Position numbers and translations under genes: made by a program. DNA of 64,000 nt. It comes from Petunia secreta. Taxonomy: Eukaryota; Streptophyta; Magnoliopsida; Solanales; Solanaceae. A model generated the notes under the pieces. It did not search any database. It was given only the letters and a program-made list of their open reading frames with translations, and was not told where the DNA came from. The DNA lies in the NCBI GenBank assembly GCA_029990175.1, contig JARKIP010000010.1, positions 48,788,001 through 48,852,000 of the forward strand, written 5' to 3'. Shown here one piece after another: positions 22,009 through 32,474 of this stretch; positions within the stretch are counted from its first letter, which is position 1; every line of letters starts with the position of its first letter.

Positions 22009-23973
22009 TTATTGCTGTTGTTCCTGAGTTCTAAATCTGCCTCTGGTCTTTGAAATCTAGTATCATTACTTGTTGCTAAGGTATAAACTTGTATTAAATG
22101 AATGACACTCAATGATAGACAGTCTTTACCTCATACTTTTCTGGTTCTTCGATCTGCATGAAACTGTTTGTATGCATCTGTTGCTTGGGCTTTCCTTTGG
22201 CCACTCTCTAACCCTTCTTACGCAGAAAACAGGATGGCCAAAAGGCCATACCATTATTAATAGTATTACAGGTTTATATGAGCGTCTAAATGTTTGTTCA
22301 TAGTGTTTGAAAGGGCTTTTGACAGCATAAACTAGCCTTGAGAAAGGCTGGACAAAGAAGTGTGTTATGACACATACAAGGCATTCCTTCCCGTTTTTTG
22401 TTTAGTTTATAAACGTGTCCCCTAGACCCACTTATTTGTTGCATTGAATAGGATCCCATGTTTGTATGTTAAAACAACACAAGGTACAAAATATTCAAGA
22501 TAAAACAGGGCAGCAGTGGCTTGAGAGCAGCTGCGGCACTACTAAGTGTTAAAATGGCTATACAGGAGCCAATCTCTACATTCCTCTTCATCTTTGTGCA
22601 CGTCTGAATGTTTAACTCATATCGAGTTTATTTTTATAAAATGTAGAATCTGAGTGTTGAAAATGAATAGGACAGGCTATAAAATTAAATTGCATCAAGG
22701 GGCTGTTTTCTGTAAAATTTCAAAAAAAGGCTAAAATCGTCATGAAATATGAAATTTAGACTATTTGTGCAAAACTGATTTTCTGGAAAATTGCAGCAGC
22801 ATTTACTGTTTAAAGCTGAAAGTATATTAGGCTATTTGCGCGACTCTGGAAGCTAAATGATTTTGTGAAAAGGCTAAAAGTGCAATTTGTATTTAAAACT
22901 AGCCTACTTTTCAAGTTTAAAGTCTGCGGATACTTCAGAACATGGTTGCTTTTGCAATCTGAAAATTTAAACAGAATTCTATGTTTGTTCTTTTAAACTT
23001 CTTCAAATGAATTAATAACTTGTGAGGAGTTTCGGGCTTTGGAGGTCAAGTCCTAAAAACTATATACTATTTTCTTTATTAAATTTGTAAATTATTCTTT
23101 TGATTCTATATTACTTGCTAATCACATTAGTTAATATTTCTTAAATGCCATACTCACTCCTTAATTATATATAAGCGTCTACCATTATTTGTTTACTAAT
23201 TTGTATAGTAAATTGAAATCTATCGTTTACTTAATTTAAATATATTATTACATTAATATCTGTTTAACATGTTTAATTAGATATTACTTTATATGTATAA
23301 TTATTTTAAATATATCCTCTTTACTTTAAACCAAACTATTTTTAAACGCGACCTCTCAGTAAAATTCGCCACGAAGTTAAAGGTACGTGACCAATAATGT
23401 CATAATGCCATCCTTCCGTGGCGCACATTTTTTATACTATATGTTTCCTCCTTGTTTGTCACTTAAAATTTAACCTTTGTCAATTTAATGATAAGATAGA
23501 TGACAATGTTGGTTAATTAATTATTGTTAACCATTGTAATATGTGGTTATTTATACAGTACCATCATTATCCAAGTCTATTTCTGCAAATTATACTCGAC
23601 TGCTTATTAATCCATTTTAGTTTATTTGTGCATCATGATTTAATTTACATTCTTTATTCAGTTTTTGTCCTTTTTTTTTTTTTTTTGCCTATCTTAAACC
23701 CAACTGTAGAAATCGGCCGGGAACCACATTTGTGGAACTTAGGAGGTGCCTAACCCCTTCCTTCTAAGTTGACTTGAACACTTACCTGAATCTCTGACTA
23801 GTAGACTAACCCGAAGTTATTATTTGAATTGAAATTTGAAATTAATATGTGACCTAATACGCCTAGAATAATTTATTAGGTGGCGACTCCAAAACTCCCA
23901 ACTCCAAATGAGTTCACCCAGTCAAATTCGAAACCCGACTCGCCTCGAGTTGAGTCCAAAATCGGGTATGACA
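22009..23973 (+). repeat. 3' LTR of element A, right part
   Basis: Resumes exactly where the LTR was broken at 12936 and matches window 280-2509. It ends TATGACA at 23973. It carries one copy of the 193-bp block duplicated in the 5' LTR and a poly-T run at about 23669-23685. The target duplication of A should be CTAGT (23974-23978) if 5 bp long; its mate is outside the window. Confidence 0.9.
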
Positions 23974-24770
23974 CTAGTATCTAACCGTATCTCGCCTACA
24001 AACCACATTTTATCTCACTGTATCTCAACTACCAACCAACCTCGTATCTAACCGTATCTCACCTACCAACCACATCGTATCTCATTGTATCTCATTGTGT
24101 CTCAACTACCAACCACCTTGTATCTAACCGTATCTTGCCTACCAACCACATCGTATCTCATCGTATCTCAACTACCAACCACCTTTATCTTACCGTATCT
24201 CGCATACCAACCACATCGTATCTCATTGTATCTCAATTACCAACCTCGTATCTCACTGTGTCTCAACTACCAACCACCTCGTATCTAATCGTATCTCGCC
24301 TACCAACCACATTGTATCTCACTGTATCTCAACTACCAACCACCTCGTATCTAACCATATCTCATTGCATCTCAATGTTTCTCAACTACCAACAACATCG
24401 TGTCTACTTGTATCTCAACTATTAACCACATCGTATCTCGCTATATCTCATCATATCTCGCCTACCAACTACCTCGTATCTTGTTGTATCTCGTTGTATC
24501 TCAACTACCTACCACCTCGTATCTCATTGTATCTCGCTGTAACATCGTATCTCGGTGTATCTCGCTGTATCTCAACTACTAACCACATCGTATCTCGTTG
24601 TATCTCAACTACCAACCACCTCGTATCTCGTTGTATCTCAATGTACCTCAACTACCAACCACCTCGTATCTCATTGTATCTCGTTGTATCTCAACTACCA
24701 ACCACATTCTCGTTATATCTCAACTACCAACCACCTCGTATCTCATTGTATCTCGATGTATCTGCATTGT
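23974..24770 (+). repeat. 33-bp tandem array with 66-bp higher-order unit
   Basis: Units such as CACCTCGTATCTAATCG...CGCCTACCAAC alternate with CACATTGTATCTCACTG...CAACTACCAAC, each 33 bp and together 66 bp. Each unit splits into three 11-bp pieces (for example TCGTATCTCAT, TGTATCTCAAC and TACCAACCACC). Later parts are irregular, with extra TGTATCTCGT pieces. Because 33 is a multiple of three, frames stay open (24085-24923) without being genes. Directly abuts the end of element A. Confidence 0.9.
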
Positions 24771-25190
24771 TTTGCACCGTATCTAAATATTTCTAGACTG
24801 TATCTAGCTGTTTCTAGACTGTTTCAGCATTGTTTCATCCTGTTTGTGCATTTTTTTTCACTGTTTCTAATCTATATCACTTTTTTTTGCGTTATTTCAC
24901 ATTATTTTTTACATTTAGTTTAGACTTTTTCACTAGATGTTTCACACTGTTTCAGCATTGTATCTCGTTGTATTTGCACTATTTTTGTTGTGTATCTAAC
25001 TGTATTTGCGCTGTTTCTAACTGTTTCAACGCCGTTTCTAGTTATTTATGGGTCTTTGCACTGTTTCTGCATTGTATCTTACTGTTTCTACACTGTTTTT
25101 GCTTTGTATCTAGCTGTTTTTAGACTATTTCAGTATTATTTCATCATGCATCTTCTCTCCTTGAACCCGTTGTCCATTGTTCTTTTTTGA
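24771..25190 (+). repeat. Degenerate 11-bp periodic T-rich array
   Basis: Continues the preceding array as loose ~10-11-bp units such as CTGTTTCTAGA, CTGTATCTAG, CTGTTTCAGCA and TTGTTTCATC. The unit drifts toward TGTTTC and fades near 25150-25190. Confidence 0.7.
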
Positions 25191-25597
25191 TTCAGAGTAT
25201 CATACAACATCACCAATATACAAAATCAGTGGGAGAACACACATAGGGGAATAGTTGTGATAAAAGTACAAATTCACACCCACAAAATTGTAATATTGAA
25301 TGCCAGAGGTCCAATCTGTTGGCTTAGAGATCAAAATATTTCTGCTGACAAGAAAATTACTACAATAGTTGATATGTTCTCAAAACTATTAACAGAATAA
25401 TTAAAATAAGTGTTAATTAGTTGTCCAAATTTGAAAAGAACAAGGAACATAATTAAGTATAATAAATAAGTTCAACTGGATTTGATTAGTCATATTTCAT
25501 TCACTTCCTTGCAATTCGTGCCTAAAGGGAAATTATATTTCCATGAATGAATAACCATTCTTGTGTTTGACACCCATTCCCAAGATTCCCAGTTCCA
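25191..25597. other. Unassigned AT-rich sequence
   Basis: Nothing recognized. Not repeated elsewhere in the window as far as I can see. Confidence 0.3.
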
Positions 25598-25837
25598 CTA
25601 ATTGTTAAGCAAAAAGGAGAAAAAGAATCTCATTTTAGGCCTTCCAACTTGACTTTTTAACCCGATGGAGAACGAAAAAGTTAGAGTTCCGAAATCTTTC
25701 AGTAGTGCAGCGAGGATACTAAACTTCTTCGGCTGATGAAATGATTTACGCTGTTGAGATGACTTCACTTTCAGTCCAGAACACGTCATCTTCGTTGAGC
25801 TCATTTTAATCATCATCGGTGCTGAGAGGATTTTCAT
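25598..25837 (-). CDS. Unrecognized 79-codon frame (doubtful)
   Basis: A minus-strand frame with two clustered starts (MKILSAPMMIKMSS), a Ser/Lys-rich N-terminal half and a hydrophobic, Phe-rich end. The flanking DNA (25840-26060) is unusually GC-rich and holds TG and GGGGTG repeats, like a plant 5' untranslated leader on the minus strand. A second, shorter frame starting MDQNTVFSFRRVR lies upstream. I cannot assign it to a family. It could be the first exon of a decayed host gene, or chance. Confidence 0.2.
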   Translation of the reverse strand: MKILSAPMMIKMSSTKMTCSGLKVKSSQQRKSFHQPKKFSILAALLKDFGTLTFSFSIGLKSQVGRPKMRFFFSFLLNN

Positions 25838-26928
25838 TTTGTGGCCGAGAGAATTAACCGAGAAACCAATCGGACGCGCCGGAAACTAAAGACGGTGTTT
25901 TGGTCCATTTTTCTATACGTTGTGTGTGTGTGGTGGTGGATATGGTTGTACGGAGAAGGCCGAGAGAAATGAGTAGGTGTTCAGGTACAAGTTGTCGGAG
26001 GTAAGTGATGGCGTTGGGGGGTGGGGGTGAGGTTGATGGCGGCGTCGGGGGTGTATCTCTGTTTTATTTTAGGAGGAGAGAGTAAAGTGAGATATTTTGT
26101 AATTTGGGGAAATGAAAGTGAAATGTATTGATTATTGTAAAATGTGTTAGGAAAAATAATGTCATATCTTGTTATTTGAAAAATGTTGCTATTTTTTTGT
26201 AATATAGGGTATAAATTTGTATATATGTGTAAAAAGCCCTAATATTTAAGAATTAAAACCATCTTGTATAATTATTGGCGATCATCAGAGCCGCTAATCA
26301 AATTTTGTTTATTTATGTACCCATTAAACGAGTAACAGTTTGACCCTATAACCACTTAATAGGATTCTTTATAGGATGCTGAAAGAGAAACAACTATCAG
26401 AGAAAAAATATTAGAAAAACAACTATCACTTAAAAAATACGAATTTAGTATTGAAACTAGCCTTCAAAAGTCTAGAAAATTTTCTTGGAAATTTTGAACT
26501 GAACCCGAAAATTTTATGGGATTTTAATTCAAAGCCTTAGGACCACAAAATATAAAGTTTCAGGATAATTTTCCTTTTTTGGGGGTTTAGTTCAGAATTT
26601 CAGATTTTTCCTATGACTGGAGTCTGGACTTCAAAAAATGCTTAGTTTTAAAATATAGTTACTTTTCTAAAAAATTGTAATTGTCGACTATTTTTCTTTG
26701 ATCGACCCAAAAACTCGCTAGTCATTGAAATTGTGCATTGAACCACTGAGCTCTGAGGCTTCATGCTGTAGAATTTGGGGGATTTGCAGAAGTAGACACG
26801 GGAAGCAATGGTTTTCCATTTTGCCCGCGCTAAGAGATGGTTTGCAAAAATGCCCCCGTTAAGATTTAATGAAAAAATCCGGGGCCAAGACTTCCCGTAA
26901 TATTTTTTCACTTTTTAACACTTATCCC
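25838..26928. other. Unassigned sequence without a supported gene
   Basis: G-rich tracts at about 25920-26060, then AT-rich DNA. Frames here (for example 26648-26911 minus) show no family features. Confidence 0.3.
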
Positions 26929-27190
26929 TTCAAGTATTGGCAATAGGCAATACTTGCCGCACTTGGCCATAAGTCTAAGCAATTGCCAAGACTTGCCATT
27001 GACGCCTGCTCGATTTTCCAACACTTGCACGACAAGTATTGGCAATAGGCAACACTTATTGCACTACGTCGTAAGTCTTGGCAATTGTCAAAACTTGCCC
27101 CCTTCCAGTTTTTCCTACATTCTCGCCATATAACTTGAAGTATTGGCAAAACAACACTTGCCCTTGAAGTATTGCCAATTGCCAAGACTT
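26929..27190. repeat. Three ~100-bp imperfect repeats rich in TTGGCAA/TTGCCAA palindromes
   Basis: Copies begin near 26932, 27031 and 27137 with AAGTATTGGCAA. Within and between copies the same motif occurs inverted (GGCAATACTTGCC, GTCTTGGCAATTG, TTGCCAATTGCCAAG), so the DNA can fold into several hairpins. Flanks at about 26820-26860 and 27240-27280 (CGCGCTAAGA and TCTTAGCGCG, inverted) suggest the ends of one repeat family, perhaps a non-autonomous DNA element of 400-450 bp. Confidence 0.6.
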
Positions 27191-27970
27191 ACAAATTTTT
27201 TGCTTGAAGTCTTGACTTGCGGACTAAATAAGGTCATTTTGCTAAAATATTTCTTAGCGCGGGTAATTTTGTAAAACTACTCCTTATGGAGGACATACGG
27301 TGAAATGTTTTGGTAGAATTTTGGGTAGAAGTTAATTTCGTTGTGCCATTTGTATTTTAGCTAGTTTTTAAAAATTATTTAGTTTTTAACTGTTATTTTG
27401 ATCTTCAAACTTGAAAGTTTGAAGTCGGAAGCCGTCTATGCTTAACTTCAAAATTAAACTCCGGACCTTCATGTTTTATGTTAGGAAACTTTTCAAAAAG
27501 AGCACTCCAAACAAAAAAAATTACAAATGAGGGGTCATATTTTTTTTTACATGCATAGCACAACCCATATTTTACCAATTTAGGTACTCCTTCAAAATAA
27601 AAAACCTTAGCTGCCAATTCTCTCTCCCCTGCCACTGAACTGCTGACAGATACCCTCATTCGCCGATGGTTCAGTGGCAGGAGAAGGGCGGACTGGCAAC
27701 TAGGATTGATTTTTTCTATATCATTGTTTTGGACAAGTTTATACACACAAATCTGCCAAAAAAATTATACATGAATAAACATAGATTGAATGCGTAGGCA
27801 ATGAGAGAAATACAAAAATTTACACAAAAAATTGAAACTTTATATAAACATACATAATACTGCAGAAATCTGAAAATTTATACAACTTTATTCATTTTTG
27901 CATACACACTTATACAAGTTTATACACATTTCGAGAAGTGTATAAATTTATCTAAACTAGCGGCAGGCTA
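27191..27970. other. Unassigned sequence
   Basis: The minus-strand frame at 27405-27746 (113 codons) has no recognizable domain. No gene supported. Confidence 0.3.
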
Positions 27971-27989
27971 CTATTTTGCGTAATTATTG

Positions 27990-28960
27990 CCATCTCGGGT
28001 AAGAATCGCAAATATGCGTGATATTTGATAAGTTTTGTGTGTTGTTCTCAGCATTGGAAGCTTGTCAGGCGTGCTCGACTCTTTCAACAAATGGTTCACA
28101 ACCTTAGCCAGCAAATGCTGCATAGTGTCATACTGATGAACAAGATCACGACCTGTAGAATCACTAGCAACATCTTCTAGTAACAACACAACCTATATTG
28201 GAAGGAACAATACAATCAGCCACATAGCTTCAGTTTATACAGAATACATAAGGAGTCTGCCAATTTTAAAACACGTATGCTGACGAACATCATCATTTGG
28301 ATAATCCAAAAGCTTTAAAAGAATTTCCATCCGCTTATGTTGATACCAATCATCCAAATCCAACATGATACGAGAAAGAAGACCTATGAGAAACCAAGCA
28401 GCTTCAACCTACAAGAACAAAGCCATCCATAAGACGTACGCTAAAAAAGGCACAAAGAAGTAAGTAATCAACAAACACATACGCACAGCCTACCTGGAGC
28501 TCCCGATAATCGCCCTCTAGAAACTAAAAAAATCGATCAACAAGATTCACGTTTATTATTCTTTTAAAGTGATTATTTGTGAACAAAAAACTTGCACGTA
28601 AATGATACGCAAAACGAATAAAATTATCTGCACCAGACAAGAAGCTTAGGAGTCATATAGTCGGACAACAATTTTCATATTTCTATGGGTGTTGTAAGCT
28701 GCAACTAGCTATCACTTAAGTGAACATCAGAGAGCAATGATTTAAAAGTCATCTATCAACAAAACAATGACTAAGTTATGGGTTAAAAGAAAAGGTGAGG
28801 CATTTGCACAAATTGAATACCTGTTTTTGAGTGGGGTTTGGGTTATCATACAAGCTATCTGGTTGTTTTCTCTTTCAGCTCCGAACCATGTCCGAAGGCC
28901 TCTCTTCCGCGACGACATCACTTGATCGCACACGAATCTTCTTAAGAATCCTGGAGACTA
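27990..28960 (-). pseudogene. Importin-alpha-like pseudogene, copy 1 (ARM repeats, introns kept)
   Basis: Importin-alpha carries nuclear proteins to importin-beta through ARM repeats. Minus-strand exon-like blocks, high to low: 28823-28960 with a basic stretch (KRKQPDS) and an internal stop; 28612-28760 (SLLSDVHLSD...LQLTT...KLLSD); 28494-28523 (FLEGDYRELQ); 28275-28408 (VEAAWFLIGLLSR, then LLKLLDYPNDDVRQH); about 27990-28192 (DVASDSTGRDLVHQ, then DKLPMLRTT). They line up with the family order LQLEATTQFRKLLS, FLxxxxxxxLQFEAAW, LLxSPSDDVREQ, NVAGDSxxxRDLV and KLSMLRNATW, as recalled. GT and AG splice signals flank the short exons, so this is a duplicated gene fragment rather than a processed copy. 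In-frame stops and missing C-terminal repeats make it a pseudogene. The importin identity is by motif order only. Confidence 0.6.
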
Positions 28961-29880
28961 ATTTCACCAAATGTATATTTTGGGTCATTTATATATATAT
29001 TGCTAATACTCCATATAATATTAGGAGTAGGATAAAACTATCATATTTAATTTATGCTTTGGATGCTTCTACTAAAATCACAAACAAATATTTGAATAAG
29101 TTGAACAATCAAAAAATAAAACTTTAACCTACAATCTTACAAATTACGAATAGTAGTAGTAGTTTTATTTATTTTTTTTATTTATTTGTTTTTTTTTTTT
29201 TTTTGCAAATACCACTAAGCACGTATCTTAGCTGCTAATTTTAGTAATAATAAATAAATAAAAAGAAGTAGTGCCTATATATTATGCTTGCACACTATAA
29301 TAAATGATTAACAAGGACAAAGAGCTTAAAAGGCACAAAAAGAAACTTTTGCCCACCGATGTGGGATAAAGTCCACACTTCCCAAACTTAGGATAACCAA
29401 CTATTCTTTCACTCTCTTCTATAATAGTTACCTTCAATAATAGAGTTACTTCAAGATCTGAAAAGTTCTTTTTTTTTTTTTTTAAAGGCACGAGAAGGAA
29501 AACTTGCTCCTCAATTTCTCTTGAGAGTAACAAAGTGAAGTTTTTCCCTAATTTTACTTGTTTCTGTGTTATCGTCAAAATTTATATTTGCATCTTTGCG
29601 CAAAATTGTTATTGGATTAGTGTTTGACTAAACAAAGAAAACGTCGTTCAACTTTCATAAGAAAATTTTGGTCTTCCGATTCCACACTTTAGATGACCCA
29701 TTTTTACCATAGTATTAATAGATTAAATGGCCTTTAGGGTAAACGTATTTTGAATGCTTAAGAAGATTAATATTTTGTATTAAACGCAAGTGTAAGAACT
29801 TTAGAACAAAATTAACCAAGCTCCTCAAGCATATCAGGTCGTGACCGGCCTTTACAAAACCTTAATAAAGTCAAGGTGGT
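28961..29880. other. 5' flank of importin-like copy 1, part of the duplicated unit
   Basis: Repeated in unit 2 (30800-32725) and unit 3 (34175-34769 joined to 47842-48085). Contains poly-T runs (29166-29204 and 29469-29484) and a CCCACCGATGTGGGA palindrome at about 29353. The frame at 29282-29578 recurs in unit 2 with changes; I regard it as non-coding. Confidence 0.6.
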
Positions 29881-30830
29881 TGTTCTCAGTATTAGAAGCT
29901 TGTCAGGCGTGCTCGACTCATTCAGCTAAGGGTTCACAACCTTAGCCAGCAAATGCTGCACAGTGTCATAATCATGAACAAGATCGCGACATGTAGAATC
30001 ACTAGCAACATATCTTCTAGTAACAACACAGCCTATATTGGAAGGAACAATACAATCAGCCACATAGTTTCAGTTTATACATAATACATAATGAGTCTGC
30101 CAATTTTAAAACACACCTGCTGACGAACATCGTCATTTAGAAAATCCAAAAGCTTCCGCTTCTGTTGATACCAATCATCAAAATTTATCATGATACGAGA
30201 AAGAAGGCCTATGAGAAACCAAGCAGCTTCAACCTATAAGAACAAATTAAAACCTAAAACGTACGCTAAAGAAGGCACAAAGAAGTAAGTAATCAACAAA
30301 CACATAACCACAGCCTACCTGGAGCTCCCGATTATCGCCCTCTAGAAACTAAAGAAATTGATCAACAAAATTTGCATTTTTTATTCTTTAATTTTAAAGT
30401 GATTATCTGTGAACAAAAAAAAAAACTTGAACGCAAGATGAATAAAATTATCTACATCTGACAAGAAGCTTGGGAGTCATACGGTCGGACAACAATTTTC
30501 GTAATTCTATGGCTGTTGTAAGCTGCAACTTGCTATCACTTGAGCGAACATCAGAGACAGAGAGCAATGATTTAAAAGCCAACTATCAACAAAACAATGA
30601 CTTAGTTATGGGTTAAAAGAAAAGATGAGGCGTTTTCACAAATTGAATACCAGTTTTTGAGTTGGATTTGGGTTAGGGTTATCGGAAAAGCCATCCGGTT
30701 GTTTTCTCTTTCGGCTCTAAATCATGTCCAAAGGCCTCTCTTCCGTGACGACACCACTTGATCGCAGACGCATCTTCTTAAGAATTCTTGAGATTAATTT
30801 CACCAAATTGTATATTTTGGGTCATTTAAA
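29881..30830 (-). pseudogene. Importin-alpha-like pseudogene, copy 2
   Basis: Aligns with copy 1 throughout, about 1.85 kb away. The ARM exon here reads LLSDVRSSDSKLQLTTAIEL then RKLLSDRMTPKLLV, closer to an intact repeat than copy 1. The exon ending DDVRQQ has a clear GTGTGTTTT donor. Small indels and stops are scattered. The 3' boundary of the unit is near GTTGTTCTCAGTATTAGAAG at 29880-29900. Confidence 0.6.
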
Positions 30831-31180
30831 TATATTGCTAATGCTCCATATAATATTAGGAGTAGGAGAAAACTATCATATTTAATTTATGCTATGGATG
30901 CTTCTACTAAAATCACAAACAAATATTTGAACAAGTTGAACAATCAAAAAACAAAACTTTAACCTATAATCTTACAAATTATGAATAGTAGTAATAGTTT
31001 CTTTTTTTTTTCAATACCACTAAGCGGTATTTTAAATGCTAATTTTATTAATAATAAATAAATAAAAATAATAAATACGGTCCTTACAATCATGAATGAA
31101 GTACGAATTGGCTAATACTAAGTAGTGCTTAAGTATTTAATATATAATACATAATATATTATACTTGCACACTATATTAA
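30831..31180. other. Flank of unit 2, before MITE 1
   Basis: AT-rich; aligns with 28990-29300 of unit 1. No gene. Confidence 0.5.
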
Positions 31181-31402
31181 GAGCCCGTTTGGGTGAGCTT
31201 AAAAGTGGCTTATAAGTTTATAAGCCCAATAATATATGTTTGGTAACTTAAAAATTTTTGGGCTTATAAGTCATAAGTGCCTTAAAAGCCACTTTTTGAG
31301 AAGTTAGAATTTCCTAACTTCTCAAAAAGTGGCTTTTAAGTTATTTTTTTGACTTATAAACCACTTAAAATAAATTGCTTATAAGTCCACCCAAACGGAC
31401 TC
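31181..31402. mobile_element. MITE 1, 222 bp, Harbinger-like (TAA duplication)
   Basis: Terminal inverted repeats GAGCCCGTTTGGGTGAGCTT and GAGTCCGTTTGGGTGGACTT (right end reversed) bound a palindromic body (TAAAAGTGGCTTATAAG and its inverse). It is flanked by TAA at 31178-31180 and 31403-31405. The empty site is visible in unit 1 at about 29300 with a single TAA. A 3-bp TAA/TTA duplication is typical of PIF/Harbinger MITEs. Confidence 0.88.
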
Positions 31403-31731
31403 TAAATGCTTAACAAGGACAAGAACTTAAAAGGCACAAAAATGGACTTTTGCCCACCGATGTGGGACAAAGTCCACACTTTCCAACTTAGGATAACCAA
31501 CTATTCTTTCACTCTCTTCTATAATAGTTACCCTTAATAATAGAGCCACTTCAAGATCTGGAAAGTTCTTTTTTTTTTTTTTCAAAAGCACGAGAAGGAA
31601 AACTTGCTCCTCAATTTCTCTTGAGAGTAACAAAGTGAAGTTTTTCCCTAATTTTACTTGTTTCTGTGTTATCGTCAAAATGTATATTTGCATCTTTGCG
31701 CAAAATTGTTATTGGATTTGTGTTTGACTAA

Positions 31732-32471
31732 GAGCCTGTTTGGCCAAACTTCTGAAAACTGCTTATTTGAGAAGTGCTTATTTTCAAAAGTGCTTTTCGT
31801 AAAAGTACTTTTGGAGAAAAGCAGTTTGTGTTTGGCCAACTCATCTGAGAAGCAGTTCTGTCAACAGCTGAGTAGTAATTTATGTTTGGCCAAGCTTTTG
31901 AAAAAGTACTTTTGAGTGTTAAATTACGAGTAAGGACATTTAAAGACTCACTTTGCAGTTATTTAACTAGATGAATGATTTTAAACATTTATTCTCAAAC
32001 ACTATATTTAATTTTTTTTTATTTAATAATTTTTTTCCAAAATATAAGTATTCATAATTGAATATTCTTGATCTATACCTTAAAAAAAGATATTATTTGA
32101 TTAAAAGTTTGTAACAATAGTGATGTAGGTGCATATAAAAAGAATATTGATTAAAAAAGTAACGTACTATTTATATATTATAATCATTAGGTTAAAATAT
32201 ATAGTGGGTAATTAAGTATATAAGTATTTTTGGTAAGGATATTTTTGGAACCATAGAAATTAAAAACAAATTCTGCTTCTACTCAAAAGCACTTTTAGGG
32301 AAAGCTACTTTTTTCAGCTTCTTCCCCGCAGCAGAAAAACAGCTTCTGCTGCCACTCAAAAGCACTTATTTTTTCCTAGAAGCTTAGCCAAACACCTCGA
32401 TTTTTTAAAATAAGCACTTTTGGAGAAAAATAAGCACTTTTGGCTCCCTAGAAGCTTGGCCAAACAGGCTC
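31732..32471. mobile_element. MITE 2, 740 bp, Harbinger-like (TAA duplication)
   Basis: Ends GAGCCTGTTTGGCCAAACTT and GAGCCTGTTTGGCCAAGCTT are inverted repeats, flanked by TAA at 31729-31731 and 32472-32474. The empty site is in unit 1 near 29630. Subterminal parts hold many AAGTGCTT/AAGCACTT repeats; the centre is AT-rich and non-coding. The frame at 31658-31915 is translation of the terminal repeats. Confidence 0.9.
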
Positions 32472-32474
32472 TAA

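Larger units (their letters stand above)
1..23973 (+). mobile_element. Element A: large gag-only LTR retrotransposon (gypsy/Tat-Ogre-like), 5' end outside window
   Basis: Bases 1-2509 are repeated, with a few percent divergence, at 12648-12936 plus 22014-23973, so these are the two LTRs of one element. The upstream LTR ends in TATGACA at 2509 and is followed by a primer-binding site. The downstream LTR begins TGTTGACACCC at 10849 after a purine-rich tract. Removing the nested element leaves a 3' LTR of about 4048 bp. The internal region is 8.3 kb, or about 5.8 kb without the solo LTR at 8272-10766. It carries gag but I find no protease, reverse transcriptase or integrase, so the element looks non-autonomous (TR-GAG type). 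Assignment to the Tat/Ogre side of Ty3/gypsy rests on gag similarity, the primer site and the minisatellite, and is an inference. Confidence 0.85.

Noticed and set aside
24085..25190. Long plus-strand frames with YLIVSQLPTT repeats
   Set aside because: A 33-bp unit without stops keeps every frame open; it is repeat DNA, not a repeat protein gene.
27405..27746. 113-codon minus-strand frame
   Set aside because: No domain, no codon pattern, neighbouring DNA is repetitive; left as unassigned.
29282..29578. Minus-strand frame repeated at 31427-31693
   Set aside because: Present only because the whole flank is duplicated; changes between copies include non-conservative ones, and the reading crosses a poly-A/T run.
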